From contig NC_014393.1 of NCBI RefSeq assembly GCF_000145275.1, positions 5,022,001 to 5,086,000 of the forward strand: a stretch of DNA of 64,000 nt, read 5' to 3'. Positions 18,659-27,360 of the stretch are shown piece after piece. Origin of the DNA: Clostridium cellulovorans 743B. GTDB lineage: Bacteria; Bacillota; Clostridia; Clostridiales; Clostridiaceae. Position 1 is the stretch's first letter; each line of letters begins with the position of its first letter. Under the pieces are notes generated by a model. The model had not been told where the DNA came from. It saw nothing but the letters and a program-made list of their open reading frames with translations, and made no database searches. Made by a program: the position numbers and the translations under genes.

Positions 18659-18678
18659 TTTATTACAATTTAGTCACT

Positions 18679-19680
18679 TTAGATTATCTGCTTATAAATT
18701 TTTATACTAAACTGTGTTCCTTCATTCTTCTTGCTTGTGACACTTAAATCTCCCCCTTGGCTAGCTATAATAGTTTTAGCCATTGCTAATCCTATTCCTA
18801 CGCTATCTTCACTAGCATTCTTCCCTTTGTAAAAACGCTTAAAAATATAAGGCAAGTCCTCCTTATCTATACCACTGCCATTGTCAGTAACTTTTATTTG
18901 TGTATATAGAGGGGTCTCCTCCACTATAATCCAAATTGTACCTTTTGTTCCCGTATGCTCCACACAATTTTTCATAATGTTTATCATCGCTTCAGTTATC
19001 CAATTTAAATCTCCAATAAAGGTTGCCTCTGTATCACCTTCGATTATAATGCTCTGCTCTTTTATGTCCATTGGAATACTTATAGCTTTTGTCACTCTTT
19101 CAATAACTTCGGCAACAGATATTTTGTCCTTCTTGAACTTGACTGTTCCTGCATCAATCTTTGAAAGCTTTAATAAAGAAGTCAAAAGCCATTCCATTCT
19201 CTCTAGCTGATTTTGAATATTTTTAGTAAATACTACTCTTTTTTCTGATTTTAAATTACTATCACTCAAAAGGTCTGTCATCACCATCATAGATGTAAGA
19301 GGAGTTTTAAGTTGGTGTGATATATCAGAAATTGCATCACTGAGATTTTCTTTTTCTTTCTTAAGGGCTTCACCATGTTTTGAAAGCATAAGCGTAACTT
19401 TATATATTTCATTCTTAAGAATACTTAGCTCTCCTTCCTTATTATCTCTTATATCCAAAGAATACTCTCCACTACATATGGAGCGTAGAGACTCAGACAG
19501 TTTTTCTATTTCCTTATACCTGTATAAAGTAAACAAGCTATAAGATACTAAAAGTGTTACACATGTTATAAAGGTTATTACTCCTGCAAAAATATTAATT
19601 CTGAAACCTATAGAAGAACATATAATCGATACTAAAAACATAACTATAAGTAGTAATCTAACTTCTTTATTTCTAAGCAT
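18679..19680 (-). CDS. Two-component sensor histidine kinase
   Basis: Kinase of 333 residues. Two adjacent TM helices lie at about residues 9-53 with almost no extracellular loop. A short linker follows, then the phosphoacceptor SHQLKTPLTSMM (about 122-133), N box NIMKNCVEHT, and G boxes DNGSGI and GIGLAMAKTI. The minimal sensor resembles kinases that partner with ABC exporters. It begins two bases after the regulator stop, so the two are co-translated. It probably responds to an envelope-active compound handled by the adjacent ABC exporter; this rests on context. Confidence 0.9.
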   Translation of the reverse strand: MLRNKEVRLLLIVMFLVSIICSSIGFRINIFAGVITFITCVTLLVSYSLFTLYRYKEIEKLSESLRSICSGEYSLDIRDNKEGELSILKNEIYKVTLMLSKHGEALKKEKENLSDAISDISHQLKTPLTSMMVMTDLLSDSNLKSEKRVVFTKNIQNQLERMEWLLTSLLKLSKIDAGTVKFKKDKISVAEVIERVTKAISIPMDIKEQSIIIEGDTEATFIGDLNWITEAMINIMKNCVEHTGTKGTIWIIVEETPLYTQIKVTDNGSGIDKEDLPYIFKRFYKGKNASEDSVGIGLAMAKTIIASQGGDLSVTSKKNEGTQFSIKIYKQII

Positions 19681-19682
19681 AA

Positions 19683-20360
19683 TTAATCACCTATTCTATA
19701 TCCCATACCACGAACGGTTTTTATAATTCTTGGGTTCTGTGGATCATCTTCTAATTTTTCTCTTATTCTCTTTATGTAAACTGTCAAAGTATTATCGTTA
19801 ACAAAGTCTCCTGCCACATCCCATATTCCTTCTAATAACTGGCTTCGTGAAAGTACCTGTCCAATGTTATTGGCAAAAACTAACAACAATCTATACTCTA
19901 ATGCAGTTAGGCTTATCTCTATGTTCTTTTTATAAACCTTTGCATCAAGAGTATTTATGCATATATCTCCTATTTCAAAAATATTTTTTAAGTTATTTTC
20001 TTTGTTACACCTACGTAACACAGATTTTATCCGTGAAATAAGCTCCTTAATACGAAAAGGCTTTGTTATATAATCATCAGCTCCCATATCTAGACCCATA
20101 ACCACATTTACTTCATCATCACAGGCAGTTAAAAATATAATTGGCATATCAGATTTTGCTCTTGCCATTTTACATAATTCATAGCCACTTCCATCGGGTA
20201 ATGATAAATCAAACAAACATAAATCCAACTGGATTTCTTCTATTGCTTCTTTTCCTGCTGCTACACTATGACACATTATAACTGTATATCCTTCTTGTCC
20301 TAAGGAGTACTCTAACCCTGCCGCAATAGTCTTATCATCTTCAACTAATAGAATATTCAA
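19683..20360 (-). CDS. OmpR-family response regulator
   Basis: Regulator of about 225 residues. The receiver domain has VEDDKT, phosphoacceptor Asp in LFDLSLPDGSG and Lys in YITKPF; a winged helix ends with IIKTVRGMGYRIGD. I place the start at TTG 20360, because GAGGTGAT lies just upstream; an in-frame ATG at 20378 would put the ribosome binding site inside the coding region. It forms an operon with the kinase, and tandem repeats ahead of the ABC genes are its likely target. Confidence 0.88.
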   Translation of the reverse strand: MNILLVEDDKTIAAGLEYSLGQEGYTVIMCHSVAAGKEAIEEIQLDLCLFDLSLPDGSGYELCKMARAKSDMPIIFLTACDDEVNVVMGLDMGADDYITKPFRIKELISRIKSVLRRCNKENNLKNIFEIGDICINTLDAKVYKKNIEISLTALEYRLLLVFANNIGQVLSRSQLLEGIWDVAGDFVNDNTLTVYIKRIREKLEDDPQNPRIIKTVRGMGYRIGD

Positions 20361-20507
20361 ATTATCACCTCTTCTCATATATTTACCAACATTATATCAA
20401 TTCATAGCATTATTAACATAACTAATTTGTAATATAACCATCTCTTCTTTAATATATGACAAAAGAATACGGGATGGTTGTATTTCGATTTAAAATTCAC
20501 ACAAGCC

Positions 20508-20565
20508 AAAAAGCAAGACTAACAAGATAAGCATAAAAAACCTCATCTTATTAATTTTGCTTTTC
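20508..20565 (-). terminator. Probable terminator after the chemoreceptor gene
   Basis: AAAAGCAA (20509-20516) pairs with TTGCTTTT (20557-20564), extended by AAGATAA/TTATT-type pairs inside, with T after the stem on the minus strand. The stem is imperfect. Confidence 0.5.
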
Positions 20566-20569
20566 AACA

Positions 20570-22294
20570 CTAGTTATTATTCAATATAAACTTTTTAATT
20601 TGATTGCTCATAGACGTTGTTCTATCCTCTAACGAACGAGAAGAGTTTTCCACCTCATTAGCCAAATTAATCAATTCCTCTGTAGTAGCAGAAATTTCTT
20701 CTGCTGAAGCTGAATTCTCTTCTGAAACGGCTGAAGTGTTCTCCGCAACAGAAATAATACTATTCTTACTTTCATTTATAATTGCAACAGATTTATTTAT
20801 CTCACTTATCTTAGGCAATATATCTCCTATAGATTCAATAATCTCTTTAAAAGATTTTATCGATGTATCTATCACTGCTACCTCATGTAAAAGTTCCTTA
20901 TTTGCCTCATTTGTAGTTTGCGTGACAATCTCAGTCTCTGTTTGTATATCATTTAGTAGCTTGTTAATATCATTAGAAGAATTTTTTGATTGCTCTGCTA
21001 GTTTCCTAATTTCATCAGCAACTACTGCAAATCCTTTTCCTGAATCGCCAGCCCTAGCAGCTTCTATAGCAGCATTTAATGCTAGAAGATTAGTTTGATC
21101 TGCAATATCATTTATAAGTTTTGTTATTTCAGTTATTTCACTAACTTTACCTGTTAATTCAGATACCTTAGAACTCACCTGGTTAAAAGAATCTGACATG
21201 CCCTTTATAGACGCTATAAGTTGTCCTAACTCTTTATTACTTTTTTGTGCTTTCCCATTTATTACATTAGTACTTTTATCTACACCAAAAACAGTTGCTG
21301 CAATCCCCTCTAATGAAGTCCCAAAAACATTTAATACGTTATTCATTTTTATAAGTTCTGTTGATTGTTCAGAAGAACCTTGTGCCACAGCATCAATAGC
21401 TCCTGAAATCTCCTTTGTAGAAGAATGCATATTCTCTGATAATGTTGAAAGTGATGTTGATTGATTAGATATAAAACTTGAATCAGCCTCTATATTCCTT
21501 AATATCTGGGCAATCTCTGTAATAGTTTTATTTAAAGCCTTATTCATACTACCAAATTCATTGGTAAGACTTGTATCTATTTCTACTGTAAAATCACCTT
21601 CTGATAAAACTTTTAACTTACTAGTAAATTCCCTTATAGAATTCTTAATAGCAAAGGTTAGTATTAATGATATTACTGTCAACAAACTAATTGATATAAT
21701 AAATACGACTCCATAAATAACAACGCTTCTATTATAAATTTTTTGCGATTCTTCTTTTTGAGAATTTGCTATACTTTTCTGAAAATCTACAATATCAGTA
21801 ATATTTATAGTTAATGCATTACCATAGTTTGTCATTTCATCAGCCATTTTTTTAGTTATCGCTTGCCCTTTTTTTCTTTGCTCTATCAACTCAGGTACAA
21901 AAGAAAAATAATTATCATAAGCAGATTTAGCATCATTTATTAATTGCTTTTCTTTTTCATCATTAAACTCATGTTTCAATTGTTGATCCATAATTTCTGT
22001 TATTTTATCATTGTATTCATAAGCTAACTTATTCATATTTTCATCATACGGTCTATCTATTATTTTAGTTAGAGTATTCCTTAGCACTCCCATGTACCCA
22101 TTTACATCTCCCCATGACTTAAGTTCAGGAATAACATTATCATTTATTTCACTAGTTATATTATAAACTTTATTAATGTTAATATAACCTACTGCTGCAA
22201 TTGCAATAGTTGTTGCTATTGAAATTACCCAAAGTCTAATAATATTTTTTGTTATCTTTACGTTTTTAAGTGCCTTATAATTCTTTATCATCAT
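20570..22294 (-). CDS. Methyl-accepting chemotaxis protein with four-helix-bundle sensor and HAMP
   Basis: Transmembrane chemoreceptor of 574 residues. TM1 is at about residues 18-38. An extracellular helical domain of about 150 residues fits the 4HB_MCP class, and TM2 is at about 190-213 (VVIYGVVFIISISLLTVISL). A HAMP linker follows, then the signalling domain with DQTNLLALNAAIEAARAGDSGKGFAVV given here in parts: DQTNLLALNAAIEA and ARAGDSGKGFAVVADEIRK. GGGGAGG precedes two tandem ATGs at 22294 and 22291; either could be used. It stands alone between terminators. Ligand unknown. Confidence 0.93.
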   Translation of the reverse strand: MMIKNYKALKNVKITKNIIRLWVISIATTIAIAAVGYININKVYNITSEINDNVIPELKSWGDVNGYMGVLRNTLTKIIDRPYDENMNKLAYEYNDKITEIMDQQLKHEFNDEKEKQLINDAKSAYDNYFSFVPELIEQRKKGQAITKKMADEMTNYGNALTINITDIVDFQKSIANSQKEESQKIYNRSVVIYGVVFIISISLLTVISLILTFAIKNSIREFTSKLKVLSEGDFTVEIDTSLTNEFGSMNKALNKTITEIAQILRNIEADSSFISNQSTSLSTLSENMHSSTKEISGAIDAVAQGSSEQSTELIKMNNVLNVFGTSLEGIAATVFGVDKSTNVINGKAQKSNKELGQLIASIKGMSDSFNQVSSKVSELTGKVSEITEITKLINDIADQTNLLALNAAIEAARAGDSGKGFAVVADEIRKLAEQSKNSSNDINKLLNDIQTETEIVTQTTNEANKELLHEVAVIDTSIKSFKEIIESIGDILPKISEINKSVAIINESKNSIISVAENTSAVSEENSASAEEISATTEELINLANEVENSSRSLEDRTTSMSNQIKKFILNNN

Positions 22295-22390
22295 GAACCT
22301 CCCCTAATAATAGCTATACCTCTTGATATAGTCGTCGTTACTATTAAAAAATTCTTCACAGGAAATGTTTTCATATGTCTTCACTGATAC

Positions 22391-22430
22391 AAAAATAGTA
22401 TAGGTAATAGCTATTACCTATACTATTTTC
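22391..22430 (-). terminator. Palindromic terminator after the lipase-like gene
   Basis: A 19-bp perfect palindrome with no spacer (22392-22410 with 22411-22429), followed by T-rich sequence on the minus strand. It ends the luxE-luxC-lipase operon and could also insulate the chemoreceptor gene. Confidence 0.7.
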
Positions 22431-22453
22431 TAATGATAAAATGTATATTTTAC

Positions 22454-23887
22454 CTATTCAATTACATTTACATTACAAACCTTCTGTAACTTTCCGTCGG
22501 CAGTGTTGCAAATTATTTTCACCATTCCAGGATTCTCACCCTTAACTTGTCCATTAACGCATACCTTTGCTACCTTGTCATCGTAAGACTGCCAAAGTAC
22601 TATTTTATTTGTTGCATTGTCAGGTGCTATAGTTGGTATCAAACTTATATATTCTCCAACTTTAACATTAGCATTATATGTATTTAAATTTAAACCAGTT
22701 ACTGGACTAACTGAGATATTTCTTGTACTTCTAGAAAAGGTATCATCACTTACATCTTCCGTAAATATATCCGCTGCTTGAGTCCAATAGTATTTTTTGC
22801 CCATCATTTCTGCAATTCTTTGAGTATCTGTTCTTGCAGATGCTGCTACATTTCCTGTAGGAGTTGTTCCAACATATTCTGCAGGTGAAGAAACTCTATA
22901 GGAACAAAAATATGTATATTTTCCATCATAATGCTTCTCTACCTGTTGAATTGGTGCATGAAATAATGGCTTTAACTCTGTATAAGCACACATTTTCTTC
23001 AATTCATCATTATCATCTCCAGCTAATCCACTAGTTAGCGCAGATGATTTATATAGCTCAAAAGGTATATTTTTATTATTTATAAATGATGATACACACT
23101 CCCTTGCCACTTCACCCGTCCATCTATAATTTAAATATTCTTTTCCTAAGTTAGAGAAATACGGATCTAATAACGCTACCCTAGATGGTAATAACTCTGG
23201 TGGAATTGCTCCACTATCTACATTATCACTGATTAATTTTGTAAGTCTTATTGCCATTTGACTTCCTAATGAATGTCCAACAATTCTAATAGAACTTCCC
23301 TTATATCCACTTAAAGCTTTTACATACTCTTCATATAATAAATCAGCAGAACTCTTCTTTATAGAACTTGAAACATCATAACTACCATCAGATTTCCTCC
23401 ATCTCATGCTATTACGTGCTGTCGGTGACCATATTTTACTTTCAGCATCTTCAACACTTAATTCATCTGAAAATTGATTCCAATAAAACACGCCAACATT
23501 CCAGCCAGCTTTTATCCATGAATCCGCTGCATTTTCTCCATAAAAATAGAAAGATTCTCTATGTTTAATCAAAGAATAATTCGGCTGCCAACCGTGTATA
23601 TATATAATTGTTGGTTTTGAAGGATCAAAAGCTGGATTAGTCTCATTAGGAATAAACTTATATGGCTTATTCCCTATCCCATACCAATATATTCCATAGT
23701 TCAATTCATTCCAATCTAGATTGTCCCAACTTAATTTAGTCCAATCTAGATTTATAAAACTTCCGTTATTTGATGCCATTGTAGTATTGTCTACTTCACT
23801 TGCATAACTTAATTGAGGAGTAATAATACATGATAGACTAAGAGCTAATGCTAAATATTTTCCTTTCATCTTACATTTCTTTTTCAT
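22454..23887 (-). CDS. Secreted lipase-like alpha/beta hydrolase with C-terminal Ig-like (Big_2) domain
   Basis: A protein of about 477 residues. A signal peptide (KKKCKMKGKYLALALSLSC, then a cut after SYA) marks it as exported. The hydrolase domain has the oxyanion strand TIIYIHGWQPN and nucleophile elbow VGHSLGSQMA (GxSxG); LLDPYFSNLG probably carries the acidic residue. The layout resembles pancreatic-lipase-type hydrolases. A final domain of about 85 residues (from VSPVTGLNLNTYN) is a bacterial Ig-like fold. I start at ATG 23887, seven bases after GGAG, not at the GTG 23896 that overlaps the site. It begins 26 bases after luxC in the same operon, an unusual partner. Confidence 0.83.
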   Translation of the reverse strand: MKKKCKMKGKYLALALSLSCIITPQLSYASEVDNTTMASNNGSFINLDWTKLSWDNLDWNELNYGIYWYGIGNKPYKFIPNETNPAFDPSKPTIIYIHGWQPNYSLIKHRESFYFYGENAADSWIKAGWNVGVFYWNQFSDELSVEDAESKIWSPTARNSMRWRKSDGSYDVSSSIKKSSADLLYEEYVKALSGYKGSSIRIVGHSLGSQMAIRLTKLISDNVDSGAIPPELLPSRVALLDPYFSNLGKEYLNYRWTGEVARECVSSFINNKNIPFELYKSSALTSGLAGDDNDELKKMCAYTELKPLFHAPIQQVEKHYDGKYTYFCSYRVSSPAEYVGTTPTGNVAASARTDTQRIAEMMGKKYYWTQAADIFTEDVSDDTFSRSTRNISVSPVTGLNLNTYNANVKVGEYISLIPTIAPDNATNKIVLWQSYDDKVAKVCVNGQVKGENPGMVKIICNTADGKLQKVCNVNVIE

Positions 23888-23912
23888 TTTAGCCACTCCA
23901 AAATTCCTTTGA

Positions 23913-25268
23913 TTATAGTTGTCTACTAACTACGTAAGTCATTTCCTGCAAATTGTGCATTCCATCATGAGAAGTTCCTGGATAATGTGCTGGCATTTCC
24001 CCTGGCTTAGTGACTATGCTTACACCAAGTAACGTCATTTTTTCAATAAATTCGTGGTCGTCACCACTATACCCCATAGTTTGAAGGAATTGCTTTAAAT
24101 TTTCTTCAACATAATCATGTACTTCATCTTTATTTTCATATGGGCAAACAAATATAAGTCTATTAAAGCATCTATCAATATCCTTTTTTTCAGGCATTCT
24201 GTTGCTTAAAATCACAGTATAGTCGGCATTACACGATGCAAACACCTTTGCCGGTTTCTCCTCATCAACACTATATTTTAATAAACAATACTGTCGGTCT
24301 TGTATTGATTTCATAGAACTCCAAGGACTCAGATATGCCTTTGGGAAAACCTCTGTAAGCTCTTTCAAGCTTTCTGCTACAGTTTCTGCAAGAATATTAA
24401 TGTCTATTTTTTTATTGGCAAATACCATCCTAGGAGACAAACAGGCTTTTTGCTCCCAACATATCACATCACTAGCAATACCTTTTGCAATAGTCTTAAT
24501 ATCTTCTACTTTATCTATAACTTCAAAACTAATTTTAGCACCATGCATTATTAAATGAGAATTATATTTTGCACATAACTCTGCCATTATCCTTCCTGAA
24601 TATTCTCCACCCCAATGTATAACACAATCCATTTCTCTCACGACAGTCTCATATATATCAGAACATTCACTACTAAAGTATAAAACAGATAGTCTATCTT
24701 TTATACTTGGATCAAGCTGTACCAAACTTTCATAGAAAGCATACGCAAAATATGGTTCATCAGCAGAAACCTTTACTAAATTACAGTTCTTTGATAATAA
24801 CCCCATACCTATACTTGTCGGAACAACTACAAATGCATTTCCAGAAATATTATGAAACATCACACCTCTTGGCTGTCTATGCACAGCTCCATAACTTGTT
24901 GGAACCCAATTATCTAGTATATCAATGTTACCAAGTTCTTCTTTAATGATTATCTCAAGATTTTCTCTTAAAAGCATTCTCATACTATTTTCAAGTTCAT
25001 ATGTTACAAGTTCTTCACTTTGATTCAATATGTTAGCTAATCTTTCTATATGTACTTTGGAGTATCCTCTATCAAGCCACAATCTTCCACACCTATCCAA
25101 AAGATCAATTGTATCCTGCACTGATATTGCATGACTCTTACTTTTACTTTTTCTAAGTCTTTTTATTTCCTCAATTACCTGATCTCTACTTGAGTAAGTT
25201 AATTCTAATTCCAGGCCATTTATATTCTTTATTAAAACATTACTTTCACAAACAGTTTCGCTCTTCAT
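23913..25268 (-). CDS. luxC: LuxC-type acyl-CoA/acyl-protein reductase
   Basis: NADPH-dependent reductase of the aldehyde dehydrogenase superfamily that makes long-chain aldehyde from an acyl-enzyme. The catalytic Cys lies in CWEQKACLSPR (about residue 271), the same position as in LuxC of luminous bacteria. RQPRGVMFHNISGNAFVV and the GLLSKNCNLVKVSADEP block form the cofactor region. Length 451 fits. The start codon overlaps the luxE stop by one base, so the two are coupled. There is no luciferase (luxAB) or transferase (luxD) in the window. Substrate chain length cannot be read from sequence. Confidence 0.85.
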   Translation of the reverse strand: MKSETVCESNVLIKNINGLELELTYSSRDQVIEEIKRLRKSKSKSHAISVQDTIDLLDRCGRLWLDRGYSKVHIERLANILNQSEELVTYELENSMRMLLRENLEIIIKEELGNIDILDNWVPTSYGAVHRQPRGVMFHNISGNAFVVVPTSIGMGLLSKNCNLVKVSADEPYFAYAFYESLVQLDPSIKDRLSVLYFSSECSDIYETVVREMDCVIHWGGEYSGRIMAELCAKYNSHLIMHGAKISFEVIDKVEDIKTIAKGIASDVICWEQKACLSPRMVFANKKIDINILAETVAESLKELTEVFPKAYLSPWSSMKSIQDRQYCLLKYSVDEEKPAKVFASCNADYTVILSNRMPEKKDIDRCFNRLIFVCPYENKDEVHDYVEENLKQFLQTMGYSGDDHEFIEKMTLLGVSIVTKPGEMPAHYPGTSHDGMHNLQEMTYVVSRQL

Positions 25269-26401
25269 TATATTTCACTCCTTACGTTAAGAGTAGCTCC
25301 GCATCCTTTAGCTTCTGCCCCTTTAACTCTGCCAATAACTTTTATTGTCATAGCATACTTATTACAATCAGGGCACTGATCCATAGATACTATTTCAGCA
25401 ATATCATCAACCAATATTGATGCTCCTGCAAAGCTATCAGTTCCATAGGCATTTAATATTTGAACAAACCCTCTATCACCTGGATTATATAATGGTTTTA
25501 AAGTTTTTATATCTCTAATAATGACCTTTCCCCATTTTGGCACATGAAAAAGATAGTCTTTATATTCCTTAGAATAATGACCTAAGATACCGCAAGTATT
25601 TTCAGTAAAAGAGTATCCATCGATAAAGTTTTCTTCTGGAATTCCAAGAAAACTAGCCACAGTTTCAACAAATTCTTGTCTTGTTATTGCTATTCCTGTA
25701 CTTATGTTTCCTTTCTTTCCTTCCCAGCCCCCGCCACCAGTGTGAACTAATACATTCTTCCCCAACTTTACAGGTCTCATAGTTTCTTCCAACTCTTTTA
25801 TCGCATTAAAAATTAGCAAAGTTGAGCCTCTTATAGCAAGATGTTCTTCTAATTGATCATGTTTAATTATAAAGTTCTTAAACTTATCAATATCAATCGT
25901 TAGGTCTTCATCCTCTTCTTTAACAAGAAATATTGTACCTTCTTTAAATTCGAAAAGATCCAATAAATTACCCATATATGATTCTGTTGGTCTTCCTAAA
26001 ATCATTTCACTTTTATGCTTTCTCATAACTTCTGGTTCTGGATAAAAGACACACTCTTGTACAATATATGGACGAGTAATTTCCTTATCCCGTTCATTAA
26101 TTTCACCTATCTGCATAAGTTCTTGCCTTCGTCTACCAACCATACTTGGATCTCCGCTTGTACTACTAGATACTGTCCATTTTTCAATTGTCTCTACTGG
26201 CACCCTTAATAGATGCTTGAATATATCAGCAGACTTTTTAAACAGAGTAGTTGCAATAAATGGTATATTTTCTATATCCTTTTCTGTATTTAAATTTATG
26301 CTTGGATTAAACCCTTGACTGTCACATAATAATTTATAAGCTTGGCATTGTTTATACTGATTAATTACGTTTTCCTTTAAATCCTGAAAAAAATTATTCA
26401 T
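25268..26401 (-). CDS. luxE: LuxE-type acyl-protein synthetase
   Basis: ATP-dependent synthetase that activates fatty acid and passes it to LuxC. The AMP-binding loop is SSSTSGDPSMVGRR (about residues 78-91), followed by the HTGGGGWEGKKG block. The C-terminal IGRVKGAEAKGCGATL contains a Cys in the place where LuxE carries its acylated Cys. Length 377. A CPDC pair near residue 340 might bind metal. AGGAGG precedes the ATG. It is the first gene of a luxE-luxC-lipase operon with a strong promoter and a palindrome downstream of it. In non-luminous clostridia the role of such pairs is not established. Confidence 0.82.
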   Translation of the reverse strand: MNNFFQDLKENVINQYKQCQAYKLLCDSQGFNPSINLNTEKDIENIPFIATTLFKKSADIFKHLLRVPVETIEKWTVSSSTSGDPSMVGRRRQELMQIGEINERDKEITRPYIVQECVFYPEPEVMRKHKSEMILGRPTESYMGNLLDLFEFKEGTIFLVKEEDEDLTIDIDKFKNFIIKHDQLEEHLAIRGSTLLIFNAIKELEETMRPVKLGKNVLVHTGGGGWEGKKGNISTGIAITRQEFVETVASFLGIPEENFIDGYSFTENTCGILGHYSKEYKDYLFHVPKWGKVIIRDIKTLKPLYNPGDRGFVQILNAYGTDSFAGASILVDDIAEIVSMDQCPDCNKYAMTIKVIGRVKGAEAKGCGATLNVRSEI

Positions 26402-26425
26402 ATAATTGTACCTCCTATTTTTTAA

Positions 26426-26471
26426 ACTAATCAGTCAGTACAATTATATCTTCACCTTTTTATTGTTTCAA
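26426..26471 (-). promoter_or_regulatory. Promoter and possible operator of the luxE-luxC-lipase operon
   Basis: On the minus strand: TTGAAA (26466-26471), 17 bases, TATAAT (26443-26448). Over the expected start lies ACTGACTGATTAGT (minus strand, 26439-26426), an imperfect inverted repeat with a CTGA direct repeat. A TetR/FadR-type repressor could bind there; no regulator gene is adjacent. Confidence 0.55.
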
Positions 26472-26514
26472 AATCATATTCTATGCTCATTTTCTCATAA
26501 TCTCTAATATAGTT

Positions 26515-26706
26515 TTATTTTTCCAACAAACACCTTGTTTTTCTTAATTTTCCATATACATACTCACTAAATCGTCTTTTTTTACGTTTTATTTTACATA
26601 TGACCATTATTGTACAATATATAAAAAGCAAAAACACCAGAATAAATGAACTTATCATTAATTCTCGTGTTTCTACTTTTAAACAAATTATTTTCTCTAT
26701 ATGCAA
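26515..26706 (-). CDS. Possible small single-TM protein (doubtful)
   Basis: An open frame of 63 codons that would begin at TTG with no good ribosome binding site. An internal ATG 16 codons in gives 47 residues with one TM helix (SSFILVFLLFIYCTIMVI) and a strongly basic C-terminal tail (KIKRKKRR). The charge pattern suits a small membrane protein with the tail inside the cell, but initiation signals are weak. A 15-base palindrome (26702-26716) overlaps the TTG. I list it because it fills an otherwise empty gap. Confidence 0.25.
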   Translation of the reverse strand: MHIEKIICLKVETRELMISSFILVFLLFIYCTIMVICKIKRKKRRFSEYVYGKLRKTRCLLEK

Positions 26707-26757
26707 CTTAGTTGCACTAAAAAAAGTTTATATCTAAATTGCTCCTTTACTTCAAAC

Positions 26758-27360
26758 TTACCCATATATATAACTATTTTCTGACTGATACGAATCCTTA
26801 TAATTATATCCAAAATCAAAAGCCTTTAAATTTATCTCTAAAAATTTTAAAGGACTAGTCTCTTCTATAACTTTCTTCCATTCTGATTTTTCTATATCTG
26901 TAATGGATGCTAAAATACCTACTAAAACTAAATTGACAGCCTTAACATTTCCAGCTCTACTTGCAAGTCCTACTGCATCAACTGTATAAAGGTTTACTGG
27001 CAACTTAGAAATCTCAGAAATTAGATTGCTAGGATAAAGTGTCGCCCCAGTTATTACTGGCATAGGCTCAATCTTTTGAGTATTTACTATTAATGTTCCT
27101 TCCTTCTTTAAATAATGTATGTAATTGGCACACTCAAGTAATTCAAAAGAAAGAATTACATCCGCAGTTCCACTCTCTATAACTGGTGAAAATATCTTAT
27201 CTCCAAACTTAACGTGCGTAACAACACTACCTCCTCGTTGAGACATACCATGAACTTCAGAAATCTTCACATCCAATCCAACATTTTGAGCAAGTTTACC
27301 AAGTATTCTGCTAGCGAGTAAGGCTCCCTGTCCTCCTACTGCTGATATTAAAATATTCAT
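26758..27360 (-). CDS. iorB: Indolepyruvate:ferredoxin oxidoreductase, beta subunit
   Basis: Gamma-type domain subunit (200 residues) of the 2-oxoacid:ferredoxin oxidoreductase family. It begins with the conserved AVGGQGALLASRILG and has EVHGMSQRGGSVVTHVKFG at about residues 38-56. With IorA it oxidatively decarboxylates aryl pyruvates made from aromatic amino acids to aryl-acetyl-CoA and reduces ferredoxin in the cytoplasm. It overlaps the iorA stop (ATGA). Confidence 0.93.
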   Translation of the reverse strand: MNILISAVGGQGALLASRILGKLAQNVGLDVKISEVHGMSQRGGSVVTHVKFGDKIFSPVIESGTADVILSFELLECANYIHYLKKEGTLIVNTQKIEPMPVITGATLYPSNLISEISKLPVNLYTVDAVGLASRAGNVKAVNLVLVGILASITDIEKSEWKKVIEETSPLKFLEINLKAFDFGYNYKDSYQSENSYIYG

